DNA of 64,000 nt from Blasia pusilla (Eukaryota > Marchantiophyta > Marchantiopsida > Blasiales): the NCBI GenBank assembly GCA_050084515.1, contig CM114271.1, positions 50,096,001 through 50,160,000 of the forward strand, given 5' to 3'. Made by a program: the position numbers and the translations under genes. Positions 33,481-53,579 of the stretch are shown here, one piece after another. The stretch's first letter is position 1. Every line of letters starts with the position of its first letter. Under the pieces are notes generated by a model that worked only from the letters and a program-made list of their open reading frames with translations, was not told where the DNA came from and ran no database searches.

Positions 33481-33833
33481 TGGTTGCGTTTTTGGGGGGA
33501 GGTTGAAGAAAGTGAGGTCCGATCGGAATTGTTGAAGGTTCGAAGACTAGCGACAGATTTTTGGACTGGAGTGTTTTTGTTTGCTCTTGGCTGTGGTTGT
33601 GCGGTTGAAACTTTGGTGTGGAGTGGAGGAGTGATGGGAGAGGTGTGAGTCCAGGTAGGTCCAATATGCAGTCGGTCGTTCTCTTTTCTAGTGTTTCTTC
33701 GAGGGTCCTCTTCCGTCGGAGTGGGAGGGTTCATGCTATACATGGACTGGTGTGCCAACCTCGGCCCTCAGAGAAGAATTTGGTAGTGCTGCTCACTGCC
33801 TGCAGTTGGGGGATCGGTAGGTCGTTTGCAGTG

Positions 33834-36800
33834 ATGGGGGTGGACTCGATCGCTGGAGCAGGATACGTGGAGACGGAACTTGTGAGTGAAACGAAGGCAT
33901 TGGCTGCAGAGCTTTGCAAACAATTCTATGGCCTGGGATGGGTTTCGGGCACTGGTGGCAGCATCACGCTGAAAGTGCATGACTCTACGATTCCACTATC
34001 AGAGAGACTGATTGTTATGGCTCCATCTGGTTCGTTCTTTTTCACCTCCTCCACTCCTACTTTTGTACGAGTCGAGTTTGGGTCTTCGTGCTTTACAATT
34101 GTAGCCTATATCGACAATTGCAGTGGCTTGGTCCCATGGAGCTGTATGATCAGTGGCTTCTCATCTGGTGTTGGTCTTCTACAATGTCGTCTGTCCATCC
34201 AGAGTAGCGGTTAAGAAGAGAGTTAGCTGCAATTACTGTCTGACGCAAATTGCTGTCCGTGACTGTGCCCCTGGAATGTCAAATTAGTTTCTTCAGACAT
34301 CGATTGTGCAGTGCATTCATTACTCATACGCTGATTCACCCGATAGAAATAAAGCAGGAATCAGTCGGGGCTATATTCTTGTTGCAGCTCAGACAATGCT
34401 AGGCTTGAAGTCATCGTCGAAGTCCAACTCCATCGCTAACGATGTAAGGATAAATTCAGATATGTCGCTATAGGGTACCAGGGGTTGCTTTCAAGAACGC
34501 CGGTTGCTTGGTTTGTTATGGTCCAGGCGTGCAAAAGGAGAGGATGTTGCCCGAGGATATGTATGTGATGAGCTCGGAAGGGGCGATCTTAAGTTCTCCG
34601 ACTCCAAAACCATCACCCCATAAGCCTCCAAAATGCAGTGAATGTGGGCCACTTTTCTTGAAGGTAGTGTTCATTCAGTCTACTCTCTAAATGTCGCCTT
34701 GAAAATTCAGGGATGGCGAAAGTAACTTCAACCCTTTGACTCAGATCGTCTTGGGCGTAATTATGGACACCCTGTGGGCGATGTATGAAGGAGCGATTTG
34801 GTTAGTTAGCTCAATGGAAGCTGCGTGAAATTTGTGTTGAAGTTGCTCGGTAAAAATACCTCCGTTTATTTCTCTAGGAGCCCAAGAGTAGACACAGGAT
34901 CGTAGATCACCTCAAAGCCTGTGAGGCTTTGGAATTACAAAGATGTGGTCCTGGTTCATTCGATCCTTGTGTGTACTTTTCATCAGTGAGCCCAACATAT
35001 TGATGACGGCTTACTGGTGCATTTTCACGCTAGGCTTACTTGATGCGCAACGCTGGAGCAGTTATACACAGTCACGGACTAGAATCTGCTCTTGCCACAA
35101 TGATCAACCCCTCGGCCAAGGAATTCCGGGTTTGTTTCTTTCCTGATTGTCATGTCTTGGGTACAAAATCTCATTTGTAATAAAACAACTCTTTATTGCT
35201 ACCACCGTGAAAAGTTTTCTGGATGTCCTTTTCAAGTTCCTCTCAGATTTTCATGCTGCTGTACCATTCTAGCTCAGCTCCTAACAGTTGGTTTATTGTA
35301 TGGGTGGCAGATTACCCATATGGAGATGATAAAGGGCATAGCAGGACATGGCTACTATGATGAACTTGTGGTACCTATAATAGAGAATTCAGCCCGTGAA
35401 TATGAGCTGACAGATTCCCTCGCAGAGGCTGTAAGATTTGTACCTACGTTAAAAGGTTTTGAATGTAATCGTACGATGTACTTCTGATTGATTTGCTGCG
35501 CACCCTGCATCGGAGATTTCACCTCATAATCCTGCCACTTGTAACTTCGCCTGAAATTTCACTTCTCTGATCTCTTTTGACTCTTTAATAAGTACGATTA
35601 GAATGAGTGAACAAATGAATGAAGTTGACTTATTGTCCTGGTGAGAGCATAAGCGGCTATAAGGAGTCCTTAGCCATGAAATAAGTAGGGAAACTCCATA
35701 CTTTCCATGTTCTCTGCTTTTCCATTCTCTTAAAGAAACGGAGCAAAAATTAATTGAATGAATTCTTTCTGTGCAGATTGCTGCATACCCAAAGTCGACA
35801 GCTGTGCTGGTGAGGAATCATGGGATCTACATATGGGGGGATTCATGGATTCAAGCCAAAACCCAGGTTAGAGTCGGTTTGCTGCTCATAATATTGCAAG
35901 ATCTTTTTCCATTAATCTTCAGAGTATTGAAGAAATTATGAACATTCTGGTGCATATAATGGCAGTGCAGGCAGAATGTTACCACTATCTCTTTGAGGCG
36001 GCTTTAAGGCTTCACCAGCTAGGTCTGGATCCTGCTGACCCAAAGCATGGCCCTCTGAAAGCAGTGGGGTATAGTAGCACCGTGGGCGATGGTTCGCAGA
36101 GCCAGGAAAATGGTGTGAACAATGCCAAAAAATCTCCGGTAATCTTCTCTGCATTCAAAGTATCTCGAACCTCGTTGCATTGTCGCTATGGCGGCTCTAA
36201 AATGGTTGCATCTTATTTGCCAAGTGTGTATGTGACAGAGAGAAAGCATGCACTTCACTTAGAGCTATAGTAGATGTCAGATTTGCCCCAGTATTATGCA
36301 TCATATCTGGAAATCACAGATCGTTCTCACTTTCCATGTTTACAAGGTCTACAGGATGTTGTCTCGGATACCTAGGTTCCAAGCCATGAAATCTGATATC
36401 TCGTTTGCAAGTTTCGAGGAGTTGTATGCTTCTGCCCTAAATTAACTATCTGCTACACCTGTAATGGTCTCTGACGAGTAGTTATTGATGCAGCCAATTG
36501 TCGTTCTTGACATTGAGGGGACAACTACTCCAATTTCTTTTGTGACTGAAGTTCTCTTCCCATATGCTCGTGAGCATGCGTATACGCATCTGCTATCCAC
36601 GTATGACTCTGCAGAAACTCAGGAGGACATTCAGCTTCTACGGAAACAGGTACCTGAGCAGTGCTTTACTTCTGATGTTCACAATTTCATGAAGTACTTG
36701 TGGTGCTTACCATCATTAGATTTGGGGTAAGTAAGCATCCTCATCAATTTCCAATATGTGACTACCTTTAGAAAAAAGGAGCATCGCCTGTTCATATGGT

Positions 36801-38482
36801 GAGGTGCAGCGTTACTGACTTACCTGGACTTAACTTTGCCTATCATGATCTCCTCTGAAGGTTGCAAACTGGTCTGTGCTTGGTCCTTAAGAGTGGATGT
36901 TGATTAGAAGGCGAATTCCATTGCGACTATCATAAGCACTGGAAATGGTTGTTATGTCCACATTCAGAGTCACAGCCTTGTACTCAAATATCTCACTAAG
37001 GTAACTGCCTTTCTTTCATTCTCAGATTCAAGCTGATCTGAATGAAGGTGTTGCCAAAGCTGTGCCTGTACCTTCTATTGATGCATCGAAGGAGAGCGTT
37101 GTAGGTGCTCTGCATACAAACATACTCGCAATGATTGAAGCGGACAGGAAGGTGACAGCTTTGAAGCAGCTACAGGTGAGTTTCGATTTGGGTCCTGCAT
37201 CAACATCACAAACAAGATCGCCAAAAAATTTGTCGAACAATAGATGTAGATGTGATTGTGATCCAGAGCGATGAGTTTGCCTCATGCAGCTTGTTACTGA
37301 TCCCCAATGACTTCGCAGGGGCATATATGGAGGTCAGGGTATGCCAAGGGAGAGCTGCAAGGCGTTGTCTTTGAGGATGTCCCCACTGCTTTATCTCAGT
37401 GGCATGGTTGTGGGAGGAAGGTATCATTTGTAATTTTTACGTTTTCTACTCTTTTCTTCTTAATGGCAAACCTTCCAACGGATGAAAGGAATCCTTTTTC
37501 TCACTCCGAGCTCTTGCAGGTGTACATCTACTCTAGTGGAAGCCGAGAGGCCCAGAGGTTGATATTTGGGAATTCCAACTATGGTGATTTGCGGAAATAT
37601 ATTTCTGGGTATTTTGATACTGCGATTGGGTAATTTCTAAAACCTAATTAGCAATCTATGGTATTGATCTTGCAAGTCCCAAACGCTTGCCTAAGATGCT
37701 AGAAATGTGAGCAGGAAGGTACAATGAAATTCGGATGATGCATTTGCGAAGGATAAAGATGTAGGAAAGAATCTCAGCAAAATCTGAAAGTGGGGCTGGA
37801 GGACTAAAGGAGGACTGAATTGAACTCATGCTTGCAGGATTTTCGTTTTCTACCTCTTTTCTTCGTGTCATCATTAGCGATGTTAGTCAGTAATGCTAAC
37901 ATGTTACTTAATATAAATGGATGTACAATTTGATATTTCTTTCTGACACTCTGCAATCGTCCAGGAACAAACGGGAGCCCCGAAGCTATTCCGAAATTTT
38001 TCTCTCGGTTGGTGTGGATAGTCCATCTGAGATAGTTTTTGGAACAGATGTTTTGGCCGAGGCAGTTGCTGCCAAGGAGGCAGGTGAGTTGCTGCATCTT
38101 TCTCCAACCCATTCACCATGTGTATTACTTGTGCAAAGTGTAACACCAGAACGGTGAGATTCTTCTGTGAGATCTTTCACGGCTAGCTCCTTTGGACCAG
38201 CCGGGATCTTATTATTTGATTTTGGACCTCATCATGAAAAAGAGTGTATGTAGTTGACCCTAGCCTTTCGTAGAAGTGTGTTGGACTGGATCTTCAAGCA
38301 TCAGATTTTTTGTGGCCTGTTTACACGATCTGGAGGAAAGTAAGAGTGTTCTCCGATTCTCACAAGCCAATCGTTGATTATACGCTACAGGTCTGGATGC
38401 AGTGTTGTTGCTTCGTCCTGGGAATGCTCCTCTGCCAGCCGAGCACGGCTTCAGGACTGCTACCTCCCTGCTTGAAATTTAG
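33834..38482 (+). CDS. DEP1: methylthioribulose-1-phosphate dehydratase / enolase-phosphatase E1
   Basis: A bifunctional enzyme of the methionine salvage (Yang) cycle: dehydration of 5-methylthioribulose-1-P, then enolisation and dephosphorylation. Twelve exons: 33834-34029, 34527-34663, 35034-35129, 35311-35430, 35777-35866, 35971-36138, 36494-36649, 37026-37175, 37319-37420, 37520-37629, 37965-38083, 38391-38482. All have GT-AG borders and together give 511 residues, close to the plant length. The N-terminal class II aldolase-like dehydratase has zinc ligands His123 and His125 (IHSHG) and His198 (NHGIYIWG). The C-terminal HAD phosphatase has motif I DIEGTTTP (275-282), motif II YSSGS (409-413) and the conserved Asp470 in FGTD, where relatives usually have FVTD. 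The linker around 235-269 is poorly conserved. An upstream in-frame ATG at 33666 could add 56 residues. Tail-to-tail with the hydrolase gene on the right. Probably cytosolic from the 33834 start. Confidence 0.95.
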
Positions 38483-39493
38483 GATAGCAGGGATACATTT
38501 TCACCTAAGATGGACGTTGGGACGATGGCTACCATAACTGTTTGGAATTACAGGCAGATGATGGGAATGTCTAGAGCTCAGTGATCCGCGCTTCATTTGT
38601 ACCGAATGGATGAAGAAACTCCTACTTGTGAATCAACTTCTTATGAGTTCATGGGTCTTATCTTTCTAAGTTTTGTTCCTAATTGGTCTGCCCGCCTTCA
38701 ACTGGGGTCTCCCTCTTCGTGTCCCTCTCTTAAGACCACAATTGGAAAGGAAAACGAAAGGTGCTCCTTTGTAGCAGATGTGCTGAGTCTTCTACTCATT
38801 TACACCCTTAGTGGAGCTGGACGTATCTGGGTTGTATGCAGTACTTATGTGTAAGAATTCGTTTCAGGTGATACACTCCGGAGAGTATTCCCACATCGTG
38901 TTTGTTCAGAATCAGTGTGAAGATGAATAAACAAGAAAACATAGTGCTTGGATTTATTGTACATGAAAAGGTCTGGAGAGTACATGTGCTCTGTTCTAAC
39001 AATCTGGAGTTGACAGTTCCGCATTGAATGAATCATGTAGGCTCATGTGATGTGAACACACCAACTTCCACCCATCCTTACTTCCTGAGGTTTTGACTCT
39101 CATATTCAATGTAGCAACGTCAACTTGTCTATGGTCGTACTGCTCCAAACCAGTGGAGGCGTGGACGCTGAATTTTCAGCTCCTGCATTGAATAAATGAC
39201 CTGAACTCACGGTGTCAACCTCGGTTGTTCCTTCTGAAGTCCGAACTTCTCGATGGTGTCAAATTGGTCATCTCAAGCTTCGGCTCCCCCACCAAATCAC
39301 CTAAGCCACTTTACGGTGAGAATCTGCTATTTCTCAAACAGGTCGAAGCTGGTACCCTTAGCCCGAATGAGCAACTTGGCCCATTCTATGGTGGCAAGTG
39401 CTAGTCCCTAGAATAAGGAGACATAAGTTTCGTCAGAAATGATCTTTGTTTGCCATCTGCCAACTGCTTGACTGTCCATTGCCACGTTTCTAG
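38483..39493. other. convergent intergenic region (two 3' UTRs)
   Basis: About 1 kb between two genes facing each other. It should hold the 3' UTRs and polyadenylation signals of both. AATAAA-like words occur near 38926 on the plus strand. No other gene seen. Confidence 0.5.
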
Positions 39494-42400
39494 CTAGGTT
39501 GGGAGGGACGCTAGCCAGGGTATCAGTTTCTCATGGACAAGCTCAGGTCTATCATCATGAGGGCAGTGTCCGACGTCGCGCAGCAAAACGAGCTCCACGT
39601 TAGGTGCGGTCTTTGCAAGCTCTTGAAAGTATTTGCCAACTGGCCCATCGATGGGAGTGAAGGGGTCATCGTCTCCCCAGAGTAGTAAAATGGGATTGTT
39701 GATCTTTGGTATCAGTGTCTGCGGTTTAGGCCCTGGTGGTCCTGTGATAATCGACACAAATGCATCCAGCGCTCCGGGGTCATCCGCAGGTGTGAGAATA
39801 ACCTGGAAAGTCCGCCATCAGAAAGGTAATATTAGTGATTATATCTTAGCATCGGGAGGGGTCCGATTCTAAAGTTTAAAACATATTCATGCTAAAATGT
39901 TTTCCATAGAATCTTCAAATACAAGTTTACCACATCAAAGCACAACATTATTGCCAGAATCACTCGGAAAGTAGTACCCAAGATTTAAGCTCATAGTCGA
40001 CAGGATTATTGTATCACAGATCATAAACTTTTGGAAGCGCACCTCTACAAGCTCGTCATCCACGGCATCTTTCTTGTTGTACACAGATTGCAGTACGCTC
40101 TTTATATTTTCCCTGACATCCCAAGAAAGCACAGCAAAAGAAATCTGTCATCTTCCAGACATCTTACTGATGGAGAAAATGATTCTCCTCTGGGAAATGC
40201 TCTGAGCCAAATAAGTGCATACGTAAACCAGAGCCATCTCCCCAACTCAGGATCAAGCATGAGAGTTGGTAAACATTGACTGCTCTCAAACTCTCCTGTT
40301 CCCAAAGAAGCTCATCATGGTGATGGCGACTAGTTGGAGCTCAGAATGTTCCAATTTGATTCCAAGGCTTTCAAATCAGTGTAAAATCAGACCAACATCG
40401 TCGACTGATAAGCGTACCTTGTTTTGACGCGGTTGAAAAACCAAGAAGCGATTGAGGGCTGCTTCAAGACGAAATCAATGAACCAAAGCAAAGGAGCAGC
40501 CAGCTTCAATCGCCAGTCGTCCGTCACAGCTTTATTGTTCATCCCTCCTGCACAATTCAGTAGCACCGCGCCACGCACCAAGCCTACTGGAGCCTCTGTA
40601 CCATTCCCACAATTCTCTAAGCGTTAAGAAACTTGCTTTTCGTTCGATGAGTTCTATGGAGGCAACCCTCAGAGTTTTTCACATGGAAAGCGCAGACATT
40701 TTCTAGATTCTACTCACGACTATATTTCAACTGGGTTCAGAAGATACCTTTTCATGCAAGAAATAGCTGTACCAGAGGAAAAATATTGGATCATACTAAA
40801 AACCTGATTTATGCTGAACTGTGTGCAGTACCTGCAGCTGTTATGAGGCATGCGAGGCTGCCGATGGAGTTTCCTACTAGAACTGCTGGCGAGCCAACCA
40901 TTTCCTTCAGAAAGTCTATCAGCAACTGCAGTCCAACTTCAAGTTTTAACGAAGAACAGGAAATGGCTATGACAAATGCAATGAAACTGCAGCATGATTA
41001 TACGACTGAACCGGAACACCAAAGAAATCGGAACAGAACCGCATCAATATGAAGGCAAATCTGGAGTCCAACTTCTCACATCTTGCTAGGAGCAGGCATG
41101 AGGGGAAGCTAAGTAGGCAACGAAAAAAAACGATAGCGCGAGAGTTTCAGTTGCAAGGCTTACGATATCCCATAATCTCCCAGGAAAGCGGGAATTCAAC
41201 TACCTAAAAATTGATCTGCAAATCGTAGAAAAGAAGTTGGAGCTTGACAAATACCAGAAACTGTCCCAGAGTTCTTGATAATTTGACCGGTAAGACTTCA
41301 TGAAACAATGACCCTCCTTAGCTCTTTCATACAAAAGAAGAGAGGGAGCATACCTCCGCCCAGGTCTCCATGGTGTAAACGAATTTGGGGGGCTTCGCTG
41401 ACGCCCCTAATCCCAACAAGTCAATTGCATAAACTGTGTTGGATTTGGACAACACCCCTATGTTCCTGCACAGAATCTCAGACAACCAGATAATCAGAGA
41501 GTTTCTTGTGAGTCAGATATATATTAGTGAACATTGAGTTCGGGCCCATTAACCGATTTAAATGTGTTGAACAATAACTTTCTGCGTGGATGGATTTCCT
41601 AAAGGCTGACACCAGAATGATTGAGCTAGTGAATCGCCTGCATTCATCACGATGGTTCGAAGAAAACTGGTAATTGCCCAATTGCGTGCACACTCTCCGT
41701 CATATCGCTGCACTCCAGCAGAAGGCCTGGTACACTCTCTACTCTGAGAAATCATATGGCACGTCCATCTTCAATTCTACACTCAGTCTATAATTGGAGT
41801 GAAAACGCTCTCAGCTCTCATGAGGTTACTATTCGTATTCTACTCCGCTTTCAGTTTCAACCCCTGTACGCTGAACAGGCTCATGAACAATAAAATTCTC
41901 ATCTCTGATGAGCTTGCATTTGCTGCACACCCTGAAAACTACAGAGAGTCCTCACTGGGAGGTTTTTCTAAAGACGCTTCTTCAATTACCTGCGCCAGTG
42001 GCCGATGGATGCCCCGAAGCCGTGCACCAGTACAACAGCAGGTCCCGATCCTTGAACTACATAGTTGATAGCATTGCCTTTCCAGTCCCATTTTTTACAA
42101 TTCGCATAAATTGCTGCCAACTCCTCACCAATGAAGGATTTCTCAGCAGAAGTGGATTCATCCACACGGACTTCCTCGTCAACTCTTTCAACCACTCTTG
42201 CGATCGCTTCTACATCAGAAGTAGCAACAGCCACTGTAGCTGCTGCTATTGCCTCTCTGCTGGCAAGTGATCCATCATTCTCATCAGTTCCACCATATGT
42301 CCCTTTAGAGGATCTCACGGGTGCAGTTGTGAACCTCTTAGAGGCGTGCAAACTAGGTAAGAAGTGATTCCTCCAACTCCTGCAGACCCACAGATATCTT

Positions 42401-42570
42401 CCGTGATGCTCACTCTCAATAGCTTGCAATTGCAAGTAGTTCCCAGGGCCAAACGGGTGCAAGCGTAATCTACTTTTAGCAGCTGGCCCATGCAAAGCTG
42501 CCCCTGGCTCATAGGAAGAAAACAATGCAGAAGACCTCGCCAAGCAGTGGGAGGGTGATGCAGTCGCCAT
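39494..42570 (-). CDS. CLD1: chlorophyll dephytylase-like alpha/beta hydrolase, plastid
   Basis: Six exons on the minus strand: 42570-41990, 41465-41354, 40925-40832, 40616-40418, 40112-40043, 39802-39494. All have GT-AG borders; 454 residues. The best match I recall is Arabidopsis CLD1 (AT5G38520), which removes phytol from chlorophyll a during photosystem II repair. Visible motifs are oxyanion-side LVHGFGAS (about 178-186), nucleophile Ser251 in GNSIGSLA, Asp398 in LWGDDDPFTP and His431 in VGHCPHDD. Family blocks LLNCAGGMNNKAV and GPVGKYFQ are present. The first 100 or more residues are Ser/Ala/Arg-rich with few acids at the start (MATASPSHCLARSSALF), consistent with a chloroplast transit peptide. 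An Ala/Val/Glu-rich spacer follows, making it longer than I recall for the Arabidopsis protein. It is divergent from the EttA-like gene. Other plastid esterases of this fold remain possible. Confidence 0.88.
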
Positions 42571-42927
42571 GGCTCACCAAAGCTTCACACAAACCCTCGC
42601 TTCGTGCGGTGTACACAAGTAGAATTAGAAGCTGGAACCCGGCATCACGTGTGACAGGTGCCGAAAAGGAGCCCTCTGAATGCGAGAGGGCATTTACCAA
42701 ACCTTTATAAAGACGTGGCAGAGTGTTGGGGCGTATTCACCTTATCCGAACGTCCAGATTCCCTCCAAACTTTCGAGAGGGAAGGACCCAAAACCGTCCG
42801 AGCGAGAGCTTTACAAGACATAGTGATGCAGGGTGCGGGGTTTTGGGTTTAGACTTTGGTTTTTCTCGGAACGCCCGACAGCTTGAGTTGGGAAGTGTGG
42901 ACAAGAAGAGGGGCTTTGGGCAAAACG
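42571..42927. promoter_or_regulatory. bidirectional promoter region
   Basis: Only 357 bp separate the start codons of the CLD1-like gene (minus) and the EttA-like gene (plus), so both promoters and leaders must lie here or overlap the first exons. I see no strong TATA box in either direction. The two products are both predicted to go to the plastid, so shared control is plausible but unproven. Confidence 0.6.
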
Positions 42928-51233
<8,306 letters not shown>

Positions 51234-53281
51234 GGTTGAAACTAATCCAGCCCAAGAGGTTTCCAAGTAAAAGTCGTCCTGGTTTTCGCAGATGAGGTCT
51301 GGCAGAAGTGTGCTCTATATAGCTACACCACCCATCCTTTCCCCACTCCCTTTGGACCGTCAAAGGAGGTGACAACAATCCCTTCTGCTGTTGTCCGGCA
51401 ATGGAAAGGTGCCTGAACTCCAGGCAGAGTAAGGAATCGTCGAGGCAACATTACTGGGGATTGGAGAGCTCATGCTCGAAACCAAAGGTTTGAGTTATGG
51501 TGTGGATATCTTGTTCTTTCTTGGGAGTGAGAGTAAGTGCGAGTCAGCATCAATTTTCTTGATCAAAATTCTCTCAGATGAAGGGATGAATTTGTAGAGT
51601 TTCAGTTCTTGGTATGTTTTGGCAAGCAATCTCGAATCTGCAAGTGCGCTTGTGAGCTTTTGCAAACTTCACGAGTCCGTAGGTTTCTTATGAAGAAAGA
51701 GAAAAGACATTAGTTACAAAACAATGCGAAGACGAGTGAGAAGTTAATTCTGGACAGCATCGCAATGTCTTCTGGAAGTTGGAAACGCGAGGAATTTCCT
51801 TGCTAATGCGTCCAGATGTGAGGCAACAATCCACATCGGAATTCCACCACGAATCATCGTCGTGGACTCTAAACTATTATTCCGTTCGTCCACATGTCAA
51901 TATTGTTTTGCGCGTGCTTCGATTCGAAACTATCATTGCATATTAGTAGTTAGCATCTCCAAAGAGTCTAGCCCGAGTTGTCTTTGTGCGAGTGCGCCCT
52001 TAGTTTGAAAACCATCCTTATTCTTGATTGTGCGTCAGCAGTTTCAATAGCATAAATGATCCGGAGTGTAATCGTGCTATGCGATTTAAAATGATATTCA
52101 ATTCTTGAAAAGGGTTATTTACAATTCATTTTGAGTGATCTATCCGCCCGCCCAGGCCGCGTGGGGCCTGAGCCACCGCCAAAGTTGGTGGTGGGTTGTT
52201 GTCGGCCAGGCACGGGTTAGGCTGGCCTATGCGAGCGCGGCATTAGTCCGGAGCAAAGGTGACGAGTGGTTGGATTAGTTGGTTTGTAACGTGTAGGTGA
52301 CAAGTGGTCAGAGTAGTTTGGGGGTCTACACTGCGAGCCGGGTGGACTCGGGTATGGGTCGAAAGAATTTGATTCATATGTCCATTCGAAGGATGTAAGT
52401 TTCTGGACACGGGGATGCAAGAACTTGACCCATATGTCACTCCTAACGATGGATAGAAGTTACCGGGCACGAAACTATGTTGGTATGCAATTTTGATTCA
52501 TCTAACTTAGAAGAGTGAAAAAAAATACAATTCCTAAGAATCGAACCATTAAAAAGATAATCATGGAATCGGTATAAATTAACTAAACAAATTTCTTTAA
52601 ATGGATCTGAATTTTATGGAGGTAAGGGAGATTCTATTTTGGTAGAGGAGAACTAATGATGATGAGGAGTAGAGAATTTAAGAAGAACTTCTACCAGTAA
52701 ATTAGCATTATATTTTCTTTTCTGCTAATCTCTTAGAAAAAAATCTCCTTCAATGCATGCTAACTATTAAAGATTAAAGCAACGATCTGACCTTTCTACA
52801 CCTAGTTTCAACGTATTGTGCACCATACCTTTAGCTTGAGATCTAGATTGGGGATCACTACACACGCTTCTTTAGAATGGAATGGTTCCTCCCACAATCC
52901 CAGAATTTCGTGCAGATTAGTTTCAAGTTTAGACGACAAGACAGTTAGTTTCAAGTTATTGTTACTGTTGTCGCTTCTCTTCTAAACATGTCTCGTTCTT
53001 GCTAAATTTTCAGCCACAGATCTCCTTCTGTCGAATTGTCCGTCCAAATTCAGACTTCTTAAGACTTCTAGAATTTGACCTCATTTAATTTGACCTAGTG
53101 ATGGAGGAGCCAAACTGGTTACATCTGGTATGGATCACGTTTGTGTTCGGCATCACGTGGCGCTATCGACGATTCGGGAGGCTCTCTCCGTGTAGTGTCG
53201 CTTCGTCGGGAAGGCGTTCGCGGCGATGGCTATGAAGATTGCGCCGTGGCAGATCATTTAGATGGAGTGGTGATTACAGGT
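51234..53281. other. intergenic DNA, nothing recognised
   Basis: About 2 kb between the EttA-like gene and the third Copia insertion. The first part should be its 3' UTR. A loosely repeated unit of about 60 bp (TTGATTCATATGTCC at about 52371, TTGACCCATATGTCA at about 52425) is the only structure. The 53141-53323 frame is GC-richer than its surroundings but has no family match. Confidence 0.5.
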
Positions 53282-53286
53282 CATAT

Positions 53287-53505
53287 TGAAGTTTATTTCA
53301 GCAATTCTGCTGAGCGGAATTAATTGATCACAGCCATGTGAAGAGTTTTATACATGAGTTTTGATTGGAGCCTAACTCGTCTATGCAGCGTTTACGTTGC
53401 ACCCAACTTGCCTTGCAGCGCCCAACTTGCCTTGCAGCGTTTACGTTGAATCCTGTTTGTTTACGGTGCAGCAGCGCTTCTTGTTGCCGTTTACACATTC
53501 CAACA
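53287..53505 (-). repeat. 3' LTR of Copia element 3 (219 bp)
   Basis: It is the longer of the two LTRs. It has about 65 bp (GAGCGGAATTAATTGATCAC and following) that the 5' LTR lacks, and an 18-bp tandem unit CCAACTTGCCTTGCAGCG shared by both. Confidence 0.9.
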
Positions 53506-53512
53506 TCCTCCT
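53506..53512 (-). other. polypurine tract of Copia element 3
   Basis: On the minus strand AGGAGGA directly precedes the TGTTGG start of the 3' LTR. A second similar block (AGGGAGGATGTT) lies just upstream. Confidence 0.6.
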
Positions 53513-53579
53513 AAACGGAACATCCTCCCTAAACGGAATCCTCTTTGAACACATATGTTTTTACACGAGAATCTAAAAC

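Larger units (their letters stand above)
30231..33665. other. repeat debris and low-complexity DNA, no gene
   Basis: No protein family recognised. Visible structure: a 9-bp-arm palindrome at 30300-30323, a purine and GGT/GAC-rich cryptically simple tract at about 31230-31500, and a loosely duplicated unit (TGGCAGTGCTTCCATG at about 31738 versus TGGGCAGCGCTTCCATG at about 31873). TTTCTGGTTGTGGGTTT-type tandem copies lie at about 33400-33480 just before DEP1. The right end should contain the DEP1 promoter and leader. Confidence 0.5.

Noticed and set aside
52530-52560. GGTTCGATTC on the minus strand, resembling a tRNA T-arm
   Set aside because: No acceptor, D-arm or anticodon stem can be formed around it.
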